From Phaeacidiphilus oryzae TH49 (lineage in GTDB: Bacteria > Actinomycetota > Actinomycetes > Streptomycetales > Streptomycetaceae), in the NCBI RefSeq assembly GCF_000744815.1, contig NZ_JQMQ01000005.1, positions 5,413,801-5,477,800 on the forward strand: DNA of 64,000 bases, written 5' to 3'. The notes under the pieces are model-generated. The model made no database searches and had not been told where the DNA came from. It saw nothing but the letters and a program-made list of their open reading frames with translations. Below, piece by piece: positions 1-8,451 of this stretch. Made by a program: the position numbers and the translations under genes. How positions within the stretch are numbered: the stretch's first letter is position 1; the number at the start of each line of letters is the position of its first letter.

Positions 1-710
1 GCTGGGTGGACTGGCCGGACTCCGTCAACGACAAGGTCGGCAACATCCTCCTCTCCAGGATCATGGGAGCCGACGTCCGCCTGGTCCGGGCCGGCTTCGG
101 GATCGGGTACAAGGACAGCTGGCAGCAGGCGCTGGCGGAGGTCCGGGAGAGCGGCGGCACCCCCTACCCGATCCCGGCCGGGGCCTCGGACCATCCGCTC
201 GGCGGGCTGGGCTTCGCCAACTGGGCCGAGGAGGTGCGGCAGCAGGAGCGGGAGCTCGGCGTCTTCTTCGACACCGTCGTGGTCTGCAGCGTCACCGGCA
301 GCACCCAGGCCGGGATGATCGCCGGCTTCGCGGGCCAGGACCGGCCGCGCCGGGTGATCGGGATCGACGCCTCCGCGCGGATCGCGGAGACCCGCGCCCA
401 GGTGGAGAAGATCGCCCGGGACACCGCCGACCGGATCGGCCTGGGCCGCGCGCTGCGGGACGAGGAGATCACCGTGCTGGAGGGGTGGGCCGGCGAGGCC
501 TACGGCGTCCCTGTGCGGTCCACGCTGGACGCCATCCGGCTGACCGGCGGCCTGGAGGGCATGATCATCGACCCGGTGTACGAGGGGAAGTCCATGGCCG
601 GGCTGATCGACCTGGTCCGGAACGGGGAGATCGGCAGGGACTCCCACGTCCTCTACGCCCACCTCGGCGGCCAGCCCGCGCTCAACGCCTACAGCGGCGC
701 CTTCGGCTGA
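1..710 (+). CDS. acdS: 1-aminocyclopropane-1-carboxylate deaminase, C-terminal part
   Basis: C-terminal 236 codons of ACC deaminase, a cytosolic PLP enzyme of the tryptophan-synthase-beta fold that converts ACC, the ethylene precursor of plants, to 2-oxobutyrate and ammonia. The frame is open through the left edge (codon TGG at base 3), so the N-terminal third with the PLP lysine is outside the window; the family is about 338 residues. Visible: [14 protein letters not shown], the glycine-rich phosphate loop [14 protein letters not shown], and the Glu of DPVYEGKS and Leu of HLGG, the pair that separates true ACC deaminases from D-cysteine desulfhydrases. Suggests life near plants. Converges on the PAP2 gene across 71 bases. 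Confidence 0.93.
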   Translation, partial: WVDWPDSVNDKVGNILLSRIMGADVRLVRAGFGIGYKDSWQQALAEVRESGGTPYPIPAGASDHPLGGLGFANWAEEVRQQERELGVFFDTVVVCSVTGSTQAGMIAGFAGQDRPRRVIGIDASARIAETRAQVEKIARDTADRIGLGRALRDEEITVLEGWAGEAYGVPVRSTLDAIRLTGGLEGMIIDPVYEGKSMAGLIDLVRNGEIGRDSHVLYAHLGGQPALNAYSGAFG

Positions 711-781
711 CCCGCCGTCAGCCCCCGCGGCCCGGCGGCCTTTGGCCCGGCGGCCCCGTGGCCCCTGCGCCCCTCGCGGCC

Positions 782-1756
782 TCAGCGGGCCTGGGCCGCC
801 ACCCGGGCCGGCGGCGCGGGAGTGGCCACCACGTGCGTGCGGATCCTCGGGAATGCATACGCCCAGCGGCCGTAGACCAGCCGGGAGGCCAGGAAGCCGG
901 TGCCGGTGCAGGCGGCGCCGGCCAGCGCGTCCATGTAGAAGTGGTTGGCCGTGCCGACGATCACCACCAGGGTCGCCAGCGGGTAGGCCAGCCCCAGCAC
1001 CTTCGCCCAGCGCCGCCGGGCCAGCACCGCGATCGTCACGCCGCAGAACAGCGACCAGCCGATGTGCATCGAGGGCATCGCGGCGAACTGGTTGGAGACG
1101 CTGGCCATGTTGCCCGAGGCCATCGAGCCCCAGGTGTGGTGGACCTCCACCGTGTCGATGAAGTGCCCGCCGGTCAGCAGCCGCGGCGGCGCCAGCGGAT
1201 AGAAGTAGTAGCCGACCAGCGCGATCCCGGTGGTGACGAAGAGCGCCAGCCGGGCCGCCTGGTACCGCCCCGGATGCCGCCGGAACAGCCACACCAGCAC
1301 GCCGATCGTCATGATGAAGTGGAGGGTGGCGTAGTAGTAGTTCATCCCGACGATCAGCCATTCCACCGAGTTGAACCAGTGGTTGACGGTCTGTTCGGTG
1401 GCGGCGCCGAGGCTCTGCTCGAAGTGCCAGATGTCGGCGGCGTTGTGCTCGGCGCGGACCTGCTGGGTCGGCACGGCGTTGCGGATCATGGAGTAGATCC
1501 AGTAGCTGACGCCGATCAGCAGCAGCTCGATCCAGAGCCTCGGATGTCCGGGGGAGCGCAGGTGGCGGCGCACCCGGGCGAGGGCGAGGGCGCCGGTGGA
1601 ACGGCCGCCTGAGCCCGCGCTGGTCGCCGCGGCGGCTGCCGCCGCGGATGCCGTGGTGCCGCGCCGCTCGGTTCCGTCGGGGGAGACGGAACCGGGCTCG
1701 CGTTCGACAGCGGCGCTGTCGCGGCCGTCAACGTGATCAAGAGTCGGTTCCCCCAT
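782..1756 (-). CDS. PAP2-superfamily membrane phosphatase-like protein
   Basis: Polytopic membrane protein of about 324 residues with the C-terminal PAP2 motifs PSMHIGWSLF and GTANHFYMDALAGA, which carry the conserved histidines and aspartate, plus YPLAPPRLL, typical of the PAP2_3 / inositol-phosphorylceramide-synthase-like branch. Likely acts on lipid phosphates or phospholipid head groups at the outer face of the membrane; the substrate cannot be told. About six hydrophobic segments follow a charged N-terminal tail of roughly 60 residues. The ATG at 1756 is chosen because the longer frame to 1966 is proline-rich and runs through an intergenic hairpin. No clear Shine-Dalgarno sequence precedes it, so the start is uncertain. 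Confidence 0.8.
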   Translation of the reverse strand: MGEPTLDHVDGRDSAAVEREPGSVSPDGTERRGTTASAAAAAAATSAGSGGRSTGALALARVRRHLRSPGHPRLWIELLLIGVSYWIYSMIRNAVPTQQVRAEHNAADIWHFEQSLGAATEQTVNHWFNSVEWLIVGMNYYYATLHFIMTIGVLVWLFRRHPGRYQAARLALFVTTGIALVGYYFYPLAPPRLLTGGHFIDTVEVHHTWGSMASGNMASVSNQFAAMPSMHIGWSLFCGVTIAVLARRRWAKVLGLAYPLATLVVIVGTANHFYMDALAGAACTGTGFLASRLVYGRWAYAFPRIRTHVVATPAPPARVAAQAR

Positions 1757-1901
1757 GGGGCAGTAGTCTGCCACGAGAGGTCGCTCGAACTGATCACCCT
1801 GAGGTCGGGAATTGTTCGGGGGAAATCCCTCTGGAGTCTGACCCCGCTCCACCCGGAGGTCCCCCCGGGGAGCCATCTCCGGCGGAGCCGGAGGGAGGCT
1901 C

Positions 1902-1943
1902 GGCGCGCCCGCCGCCGGCACCACGGCGGCGGGCGGGCGCGCC
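1902..1943. repeat. Strong intergenic hairpin upstream of the PAP2 gene
   Basis: GGCGCGCCCGCCGCCGG pairs with a nearly complementary stretch ending GGCGCGCC across a short loop. It lies about 150 bases upstream of the PAP2 start and 250 upstream of amt. Its role is unknown; it could insulate the two divergent promoters or attenuate a longer PAP2 leader. Confidence 0.5.
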
Positions 1944-2103
1944 TCGCCAACTGCACGTCGGGACACCCACCCTCATAGGCGCCCGCGTCCTCCGATCCTT
2001 GCCCCGAGCCCGCCCGTACGTCAAGCGCCGCCGCGCCGGCGGGGGCCGGGATGTGAGCGGAACGCAACGCGGGCGCACCGTGGGCGACATCCCCCCGTAA
2101 CGC

Positions 2104-2141
2104 GAAACATCCCGGAAACCTCGGCGTGCACATCCGGAAAC
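2104..2141 (+). promoter_or_regulatory. GlnR-like box upstream of amt
   Basis: Four five-base elements spaced exactly 11 bases apart: GAAAC (2104), GAAAC (2115), GTGCA (2126), GAAAC (2137). This is the gTnAc-n6-GaAAc periodicity of actinomycete GlnR sites, with three good half-sites and one poor one. It lies 52-89 bases before the amt start, as expected for nitrogen-starvation control of ammonium uptake. Confidence 0.65.
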
Positions 2142-2192
2142 CGGCGCCGGACAGCATCGGCGGCCGGGGAACGTACCGAAGGGAGTTGCGCA

Positions 2193-3497
2193 GTGAACGC
2201 CGGTGACACCGCCTGGCTGCTGGCCGCGACGGCTCTGGTTCTGCTGATGACGCCGGGGCTCGCCCTCTTCTACGGCGGCATGGTGCGCACCAAGAGCGTG
2301 CTCAACATGCTCATGATGAGCTTCGCCTCCATCGGGGTCGGCACCGTGGTGTGGCTGGCGGCCGGCTGGACCCTCGCCTTCGGCCGGGACCTCGGCGGTG
2401 TCGGCCTCCTCGGCGGTTTCGGCCAGCTGGGGCTGCATGGCATCGGCCCGCTGTCGGTCACCGGCCATGTGCCGACGCTGCTGTACGTCACCTTCCAGGG
2501 CACCTTCGCCATTCTGACGGCGGCACTGATCAGCGGGTCGATCGCGGACCGGGCCCGGTTCGGGCCGTGGATGGTCTTCGTCGCCGCTTGGATGCTGGCG
2601 GTCTACGCCCCCGAGGCGCACTGGGTCTGGGGCCCCGGCGGCTGGATCGGGCAGCACCTCGGGGCGCTGGACTTCGCCGGCGGGACGGTCGTCGAGGTCT
2701 CCTCGGGCGCCTCCGGGCTGGCGCTGGCGCTGGTGCTCGGGCCGCGCCTCGGCTTCCGCAAGGACCCGATGCGCCCGCACAGCCTGCCGCTGGTACTGCT
2801 CGGCGCCGGACTGCTCTGGTTCGGCTGGTTCGGCTTCAACGCCGGCTCGGCGCTGGGGGCGAACGGCCTCGCCGCAGCGGCTCTGCTGAACACCCAGATC
2901 GCCGCCTGCACCGGGCTGCTGGGCTGGCTGGCGGTGGAGAAGCGCCGGGACGGCCACGCCACCACGCTGGGGGCGGCCTCCGGCGCGGTGGCGGGGATGG
3001 TCGCCATCACCCCGTCCTGCGGCTCGGTCGGGCCGATCGGGGCCGTGGTGGTCGGCCTGGTCGCCGGGGTGGTCTGCTCGTACGCGGTGTCCTGGAAGTT
3101 CCGCCTGGGCTACGACGACTCGCTGGACGTGGTCGGCGTCCACCTGGTGGCCGGGATCATCGGCACGCTGCTGATCGGCCTCTTCGCGACGAGCGCGATG
3201 ACCGCGCTGAGCGGGGGCGGCCAGCGCGGCCTCCTCTACGGCGGCGGTGTCGGCCAGCTGGGGCGGCAGGCGGTCGCGGTGATCGCGGTGGGCGCCTACT
3301 CGTTCGTTGTGTCCTGGCTGATCGGGAAGGCGATCGACCGCTTCGGCTCCGGCTTCCGCGCCCATCGCGACCACGAGCTGAGCGGCCTGGACCTGTCCAT
3401 CCACGCGGAGTCCGCGTACGACCACGGCGGTTACGGCGCGACGCCGGCCACGGCGAGCGGCGCGATGGCGGCGCGCGACCTGACCAAACGAATCTGA
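2193..3497 (+). CDS. amt: Ammonium transporter
   Basis: Amt/Mep/Rh-family channel of 434 residues with about 11 membrane segments. The twin pore histidines are visible as His143 in PEAHWVWGPGGW and near residue 317 in VGVHLVAGIIGT; the family segments FYGGMVRTKSVLNMLMMSF and FGFNAGSA are intact. It conducts ammonium across the cell membrane. GTG start with AGGGAG eight bases upstream. Unlike the usual actinomycete amtB-glnK-glnD operon it is followed not by glnK but by an inverted repeat and a convergent gene, so it looks like a separate, possibly accessory amt. A GlnR-like box precedes it. Confidence 0.95.
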   Translation: MNAGDTAWLLAATALVLLMTPGLALFYGGMVRTKSVLNMLMMSFASIGVGTVVWLAAGWTLAFGRDLGGVGLLGGFGQLGLHGIGPLSVTGHVPTLLYVTFQGTFAILTAALISGSIADRARFGPWMVFVAAWMLAVYAPEAHWVWGPGGWIGQHLGALDFAGGTVVEVSSGASGLALALVLGPRLGFRKDPMRPHSLPLVLLGAGLLWFGWFGFNAGSALGANGLAAAALLNTQIAACTGLLGWLAVEKRRDGHATTLGAASGAVAGMVAITPSCGSVGPIGAVVVGLVAGVVCSYAVSWKFRLGYDDSLDVVGVHLVAGIIGTLLIGLFATSAMTALSGGGQRGLLYGGGVGQLGRQAVAVIAVGAYSFVVSWLIGKAIDRFGSGFRAHRDHELSGLDLSIHAESAYDHGGYGATPATASGAMAARDLTKRI

Positions 3498-3518
3498 CGC
3501 CGGCCGCCCGGCCCCGCC

Positions 3519-3665
3519 GAGCCCGAAGGGCGAATCGGGGGCGCGGGGAACCGCGCGGCCAACGCCGCAGCCTGCCGCACCCGGCAACGGCCGCTGGGCT
3601 GCAACCCGAGCTCCGCTGCCGAATGCGGCGGATCACCGGTTGGCCGCGCAGTTCCCCGCCCCCCC
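3519..3665. repeat. Streptomycete intergenic inverted repeat (copy A)
   Basis: Left arm 3537-3563 (GGGGGCGCGGGGAAC...) pairs imperfectly with right arm 3639-3664 (GTTGGCCGCGCAGTTCCCCG...), enclosing a GC-rich centre. The 18-base lead-in GAGCCCGAAGGGCGAATC at 3519 recurs exactly at 63601. It lies between convergent amt and MFS genes and probably forms a two-way terminator. Confidence 0.8.
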
Positions 3666-3703
3666 TACTTGCGCCTGCGGCGCTGCGCTCGGGGCGGCCC
3701 CCG

Positions 3704-5386
3704 CTACGCCGTGCCGCGCAGCGCGGCCAGCTCAGCCTGGACCGCGGCCTCGTGCTCCTCCTCGTCCTGCCGGGCCTTCCGCGGCGACCAGCGACCGGTG
3801 AGGACGAACGCGCAGGGCAGGAAGAGGATCTGGCCGCCGACGCAGACCCACCACCACGTCTGCCACTGGCCGGCCGCGTCCGCGGAGGCCTTCTGCACCG
3901 ACGGGCCGTACTTCTGCAGGACCGCCAGCTCCGGCTGGGCCTTCTGCACGGTGGCCAGCCCGGCGACCCCGACCTGCTGGACCGCCTGCGCCATCAGCGC
4001 CGGCGGGATCGCGTTCGGCGGGTACTTGGCCAGCTGGGCGAAGAGCGCCGGGTGGGCGTCCACCACGGCCAGCGCCGGCTTCGCCTTCACCGAGGCCGCG
4101 GCCACCTGCGCGCCGTGCTCGACCAGCGGCGTCGCCGAGGTGACGACCAGCGGGAGGAAGAGGCTGGAGATCGCCACCACGGCCCGGATCGTCCAGCCCC
4201 ACACGGCGAGGCCGGTCGCGGTGGCGGCCGGGTTGCGCTTCTCGACCGTCTCGGTGAAGGCCGCCATCCAGGGCGCGTACGCGGTGCCGCCCAGCACGCC
4301 GATGGCCACGAAGAGCGCGGCGAAGGTGTAGTAGCCGGTGTCGTGCTGCTTGGTGAGGACCGCGAAGGTGATGGTCGCGGCGATCGAGCCGACGGTGCCG
4401 ATGATCATCAGCGGTTTGCGCACCCGCAGCTTGTCGGAGATCACCCCGATGCCGATCAGGGTCAGCGCGTTGAAGGCCCAGTACCAGTTGCCCAGGGCGT
4501 TGGCGCGCTGCTCGGAGTAGCCGAAGACGGTGGAGAAGAAGACCACCAGGTTGCCCACGGCCGCGTAGTAGAGCAGCAGGAAGATGCTGATACCGAGGGC
4601 CGGGAGGCCGATCCGCGGGCTCATCATCTGCCGCCAGTGGCCCTTGAGCGCGGTCTCCGGATCGAGGCCTGCGGCGCGCGCCTCGACCAGGGTCCGGTCC
4701 CGGATGGTGACCATGATCTGGTCGCGGATCCGGGGCGCAAGCTCGCGCAGCCAGAGCAGTGCCACCACGAAGAGGAGGACCCCGGCCCAGCCGGAGTACT
4801 GCAGCTCCTGCTGCCAGGTGGAGCTGTCCAGGGTGGAACTGGTGACCACGGTGACGACCAGGCTGCCGAGCACCGGCCCCATGGTCCAGGAGCCCATTGC
4901 GGTGGCCCGGCCGACCTGTGGCGAGAAGTCCCGGATCAGGGCCGGGGTGGCGACCAGGATCACCCCCTCGACAAAGCTGACCACCGAGAAGAGCACCAGG
5001 TAGGTGGCGCTGTCGGGCGCGTTGGGGAGCCCGACCAGGAGCAGCAGGGCGGTCAGCAGCAGTCCGAAGACCACCATGTTGGCGCGGCCCCAGCGGTCGG
5101 CGAGTCCGGCGGCCAGCGAGGCGAAGGCGCCGACCGCGTTGCCGATCACCGAGATGGTGACGAAGTAGCGGTAGGTCATCCCGAAGTGGGTGATGATCGA
5201 GGTCGCCACCGCGTACTGGACGTAGAGCTGGTAGTAGAGGACGACGGTGGTGAGCACCACGATGGCGAGATACGCGTAGCGGGGCGCGGTCGCCGGATAG
5301 TGCTCCAGCGAGCGTTGCCACAGGCGGGTGAACGGGGTCGTGCTGCGGCCGCCAGTGCTGGCGGACTCGGCGGTGGGCGCGGCCAC
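3704..5386 (-). CDS. MFS transporter, probably for a small carboxylate
   Basis: Major facilitator protein of 560 residues with 12 predicted helices. The motif-A loop is ADRWGRANMVV; a long extracytoplasmic loop of about 110 residues rich in Ala, Val and Gln precedes the last helix, typical of a streptomycete MFS subgroup. The GTG start at 5386 has AGGAGG five bases upstream; the longer frame to 5617 is rejected. It lies downstream of, and on the same strand as, an acetate-transporter-type gene, which suggests a short-chain organic acid as substrate. A terminator-like hairpin separates the two genes, so co-transcription is unlikely. Substrate is inference. Confidence 0.85.
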   Translation of the reverse strand: MAAPTAESASTGGRSTTPFTRLWQRSLEHYPATAPRYAYLAIVVLTTVVLYYQLYVQYAVATSIITHFGMTYRYFVTISVIGNAVGAFASLAAGLADRWGRANMVVFGLLLTALLLLVGLPNAPDSATYLVLFSVVSFVEGVILVATPALIRDFSPQVGRATAMGSWTMGPVLGSLVVTVVTSSTLDSSTWQQELQYSGWAGVLLFVVALLWLRELAPRIRDQIMVTIRDRTLVEARAAGLDPETALKGHWRQMMSPRIGLPALGISIFLLLYYAAVGNLVVFFSTVFGYSEQRANALGNWYWAFNALTLIGIGVISDKLRVRKPLMIIGTVGSIAATITFAVLTKQHDTGYYTFAALFVAIGVLGGTAYAPWMAAFTETVEKRNPAATATGLAVWGWTIRAVVAISSLFLPLVVTSATPLVEHGAQVAAASVKAKPALAVVDAHPALFAQLAKYPPNAIPPALMAQAVQQVGVAGLATVQKAQPELAVLQKYGPSVQKASADAAGQWQTWWWVCVGGQILFLPCAFVLTGRWSPRKARQDEEEHEAAVQAELAALRGTA

Positions 5387-5526
5387 GGGCTCCTCCTGGA
5401 GAGGGCGTGCGGGGCATGACTCGACGTCAAGTGCCGTGAGGTGACCTGAGGGTAGAACCGACTGGTCGGTACGGCCTAGGGGTGTGCAGCAGGTTTCCCG
5501 GACGCTTTGCGCGAAGGGGCCCGCCG

Positions 5527-5599
5527 CCTGCGACGGTGCCGCGTGCGACGCCGGCCGCGTGCGACGGGACGGCGTGCGACGGGACCGCGTGCGCGGCAG
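5527..5599. repeat. Imperfect 15-16-base direct repeats
   Basis: Four to five units starting with C(C/G)TGCG follow each other (for example CGTGCGACGGGACGG at 5558 and CGTGCGACGGGACCG at 5573). They lie 140-210 bases upstream of the MFS start on the minus strand. Function unknown; replication slippage is the simplest origin. Confidence 0.6.
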
Positions 5600-5621
5600 T
5601 CTCCCCCGCCCCGGCACGCGA

Positions 5622-5658
5622 CGAGGCCCCCGGCCCCTTGCGGGGACCGGGGGCCTCG
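5622..5658 (-). terminator. Hairpin terminator after the acetate-type transporter
   Basis: GAGGCCCCCGGCCCC (5623-5637) pairs with GGGGACCGGGGGCCTC (5642-5657), one bulged base and a four-base loop. It lies 38 bases beyond the transporter stop codon. As usual in streptomycetes there is no U tract. Confidence 0.8.
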
Positions 5659-5695
5659 GTGGCGCGTGCCGCCCGTCCGGTGGGGAGGTGAGGCG

Positions 5696-6307
5696 TTACC
5701 TCGCCGGCCAGGTGGGGAGCAGCGGCTTCTTGTGGGTGAACGCCACCACGCCCGCGAACGAGGCGTACCAGGCGAGCGCGGCCGTGACCAGGCCGAGCCA
5801 GCCGCCGACGTGGGTGACGCCGTCGCTGTTGGCGAAGGCCCCGGCGCTCAGCACGGCGAAGGTCGCGGTCAGGAAGACGAACACGGCGAGCACCGCGCCG
5901 CTGACCCGTACCGCCGCCACCGTCATGTAGGCCGTGAAGATGGCCCAGCCGAGGAGGTAGAGGCCGAGCGCCTTGTTGAAGTCGTGGGAGGTGCCGATGG
6001 CCGGAATGACGTCCTTCGCGAGGAAGTAGAAGGAGATCCAGAACATTCCGAAGGAGCTGAAGGCCGTGGCGCCGAAGGTGTTGCCCTTCCGGAACTCCCA
6101 CATTCCGGCCAGGAGCTGGGCGCCACCGCCGTAGGCGAGTGCCAGCGGCAGCACGACGGCCTGCAGCTTGGCATCGAGGATGTTGGCGTTGAAGACGCTC
6201 AGGACCATGGTCGTCATGGCGAACGCCCCCAGTCCGAGGGGGGCTGGATCCGCGATGGACGGGCTGGTGTCGGCGGGGAGTGGCTTGCCTGTCTGTTCTG
6301 TGGCCAT
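5696..6307 (-). CDS. GPR1/FUN34/YaaH-family acetate-type transporter
   Basis: Membrane protein of 203 residues with six hydrophobic helices. The family signature near the N-terminus reads DPAPLGLGAFAMTTM (canonical NPAPLGL). Members (SatP, AceTr) carry acetate and succinate with protons. The ATG at 6307 has GGAGGG nine bases upstream; an in-frame ATG at 6337 lacks one. It has its own terminator. The next gene on the strand is an MFS carrier, and a second, more divergent six-helix protein of the same look lies at 56977. Confidence 0.9.
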   Translation of the reverse strand: MATEQTGKPLPADTSPSIADPAPLGLGAFAMTTMVLSVFNANILDAKLQAVVLPLALAYGGGAQLLAGMWEFRKGNTFGATAFSSFGMFWISFYFLAKDVIPAIGTSHDFNKALGLYLLGWAIFTAYMTVAAVRVSGAVLAVFVFLTATFAVLSAGAFANSDGVTHVGGWLGLVTAALAWYASFAGVVAFTHKKPLLPTWPAR

Positions 6308-6482
6308 GGTGGTCGTCCCTCCGTTGGCATCGGACAAGAAGCTGACACGTCAAGTATGTTGATGCAGCAATGAATCGGAAATGTCCCGCGCGGCGACGTT
6401 TCGGTCACGTTGGAGTGGCGGCCGGGTGTGCGGCGCGCCCCTATCGGGGAATGCCGGGGGCCGCAGCCCGCTTTCCAGAGGC

Positions 6483-7526
6483 ATGAAGGCCATCGTCTAC
6501 AGCAGCAACGGCGACTCCGACGTCCTCCGTCTGGAGGAGCGCCCCGTCCCCGAGCCCGGCCCCGGCGAGGTGCGGGTCGAGGTGCACGTCTCCGGGGTCA
6601 ACCCCACCGACTGGAAGATCCGGGCCGGCATCTCCGGCCGGCTCGACGCCGGCCGGAGCCAGGTGCCCAACCAGGACGGAGCCGGCCGGATCGACGCGGT
6701 CGGCGAGGGCGTCGACCCCGCCCGGGTCGGCCAGCGGGTCTGGCTGTACCTCTCCGCGGCCGGGCGTCCGGACGGCGGGACCGCGCAGGAGTACCTCACC
6801 ATCCCGGCCGACCGGGCGGTACCGCTGCCGGCCGAGGCCGGCTACGACCTGGGCGCGGCGCTGGGCGTCCCCGCCCTCACCGCCCACCGGGCGCTCACCC
6901 TCGCCGCCGACGGCCCCGACCGGCTCGCCCCCGGGGCGCTCGACGGGCGGACCGTCCTGGTCGCCGGGGGAGCGGGGGCGGTCGGCAACGCGGCGATCCA
7001 GCTGGCCCGCTGGGCCGGGGCGACCGTGATCACCACCGTCAGCTCGGCCGGGAAGGCCGCGCTGGCCCGGGCCGCGGGCGCCCACCACGTCGTCGACTAC
7101 CGGGCCGAGGACGCCGCCAAGGCCGTCGGCGAGCTGGCGCCGCCGGACGGCGTCGACCTGGTGGTGGAGGTCGCCCCGGCCGTCAACGCCGACCTCGACC
7201 TCGCGGTGACCAGGAACAACGGGACGATCGCCTTCTACGCCAACAACGGCGGCGACGAGCTGCGGCTGCCGCTGCGGGCGGCCTTCGGGCGCAACCTGGA
7301 CTGGCACGGCATCTCCCTCTACAGCATCCCGGACCAGGCGATGCGGAACGCGGTGGCCGCCGTCTCCCGGGCGGTCGCGGCCGGCGCGCTGCGGGTCGGC
7401 GAGGAGGCCGGGCTGCCGTTCGTCCGGTACTCGCTGGAGCAGACCGCCGAGGCGCACGGCGCGGTCGAGGGCGGCGCGGTGGGTAAGGTCCTGATCGACA
7501 TCCGGCGGGAAGACCGGACCGGCTGA
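6483..7526 (+). CDS. Zinc-independent MDR oxidoreductase (NADPH:quinone reductase type)
   Basis: Medium-chain dehydrogenase of 347 residues. GroES-like half first (MKAIVYSSNGDSDVLRLEER, then VSGVNPTDWKIRAG), then the Rossmann motif VLVAGGAGAVGNAAIQLARWAG near residue 160. No catalytic or structural zinc cysteines, which places it with quinone oxidoreductases that transfer hydride from NADPH to quinones or enones. The ATG at 6483 opens the conserved N-terminus; the AGAGG before it is weak. A Gfo/Idh/MocA protein follows after 24 bases, probably in one operon. Confidence 0.88.
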   Translation: MKAIVYSSNGDSDVLRLEERPVPEPGPGEVRVEVHVSGVNPTDWKIRAGISGRLDAGRSQVPNQDGAGRIDAVGEGVDPARVGQRVWLYLSAAGRPDGGTAQEYLTIPADRAVPLPAEAGYDLGAALGVPALTAHRALTLAADGPDRLAPGALDGRTVLVAGGAGAVGNAAIQLARWAGATVITTVSSAGKAALARAAGAHHVVDYRAEDAAKAVGELAPPDGVDLVVEVAPAVNADLDLAVTRNNGTIAFYANNGGDELRLPLRAAFGRNLDWHGISLYSIPDQAMRNAVAAVSRAVAAGALRVGEEAGLPFVRYSLEQTAEAHGAVEGGAVGKVLIDIRREDRTG

Positions 7527-7550
7527 TCGAGAGCGGGAGTTGAGGCGGCG

Positions 7551-8444
7551 ATGGCGATGAGGATCGGGCTGGCCGGAACGGGTCCCTGGGCGCGGAGGAC
7601 CTACGCGCCCGCCCTCGCCGCCCACCCCGGGGTGGAGTTCGCCGGGGTGTGGGGCCGTCGGCCGGAGGCCGCGGCGGAACTCGCCGCGGAGTTCGGGGTG
7701 CCGGCGGTCGAGGAGTACGACGAGCTGGTCGAGCGGTGCGAGGCGATCGCCTTCGCGCTGCCGCCGGAGGTCCAGGCGCGGTACGCGGTACGGGCCGCCG
7801 AGGCCGGCCGGCACCTGGTGCTGGACAAGCCGCTGGCCATCGAGGTCGACTCGGCGCGGGCCGTGGTGGAGGCGGTGGAGCGGTCCGGCGTCCGCTCGTC
7901 GGTCCTCTTCACCTTCCGCTACCGCGAGCCGACGATGAGCTGGATCGCCGAGCAGGCCGGCCGGAAGGACTGGTACACCGCGCGGATGGACTGGCTGGCC
8001 TCGATCTTCCCGCTGGACGGCGGCGAGCCGGCGGTGGACTCGCCCTGGCGCCTGGAGAAGGGCGGGCTGTGGGACGTCGGCCCGCACGCGCTGTCCGTGC
8101 TGGAGCCGGTGCTGGGCACCGCCCGGGTGCTGGCCGCCGTGCGGGGGGCCGGCGACCTGGTGCATCTGACGCTGGGTCATGAGAGCGGCGCCACCAGCTC
8201 GGTGTCGCTCGCCCTGACCGCGCCGGCCGGGGCGGCGGGGGTGGACATCGCGTTCCGCGGCGGCTCGGGGGTCGCCACCCTGCCGGAGGTCCCGGCCGAG
8301 GGGGCGGAGTCGCCGGCGGACGCGCTGGCGCGGGCGCTCGGCGAGGTGGTCTCGGGGACGCCGTCCGCCTGCGACGCCCGCTACGCCCTGCATGTCACGG
8401 AGGTGCTGGCGGCCGCCGAGGGGCTGCTCGCCGGCGGCGCCTGA
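7551..8444 (+). CDS. Gfo/Idh/MocA-family oxidoreductase
   Basis: NAD(P)-dependent sugar-type dehydrogenase of 297 residues: N-terminal Rossmann fold beginning MRIGLAGTGPWARRTYAPAL, the family lysine segment AGRHLVLDKPLAIEVDSA near residues 85-100, and an alpha/beta C-terminal domain with WRLEKGGLWDVGPHALSVLEPVLG, holding the expected G..D.G.H signature. Substrate unknown. Alternative start ATG at 7557 is equally possible. It converges on the efflux gene with only seven bases between stop codons, so there is no room for a separate terminator. Confidence 0.88.
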   Translation: MAMRIGLAGTGPWARRTYAPALAAHPGVEFAGVWGRRPEAAAELAAEFGVPAVEEYDELVERCEAIAFALPPEVQARYAVRAAEAGRHLVLDKPLAIEVDSARAVVEAVERSGVRSSVLFTFRYREPTMSWIAEQAGRKDWYTARMDWLASIFPLDGGEPAVDSPWRLEKGGLWDVGPHALSVLEPVLGTARVLAAVRGAGDLVHLTLGHESGATSSVSLALTAPAGAAGVDIAFRGGSGVATLPEVPAEGAESPADALARALGEVVSGTPSACDARYALHVTEVLAAAEGLLAGGA

Positions 8445-8451
8445 CCCCGGC

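Larger units (their letters stand above)
1757..2192. other. Intergenic region between divergent PAP2 and amt genes
   Basis: 436 bases with no convincing gene. It holds a strong hairpin at about 1902-1943 (GGCGCGCCCGCCGCCGG and its complement around a short loop), a smaller one at 1878-1893 (CTCCGG/CCGGAG), and the GlnR-like box of amt. Open frames crossing it on the minus strand have no ribosome binding site or domain. Confidence 0.6.
5387..5695. other. Intergenic region with short repeats and a terminator
   Basis: 309 bases without a gene. It holds the promoter region of the MFS gene, about four imperfect 15-16-base direct repeats built on CGTGCGACGGGAC between 5527 and 5599, and the hairpin at 5622-5658 ending the gene to its right. 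Confidence 0.6.

Noticed and set aside
1757-1966. Longer N-terminus for the PAP2 protein
   Set aside because: The extension is proline-rich, crosses a strong hairpin and has no ribosome binding site.
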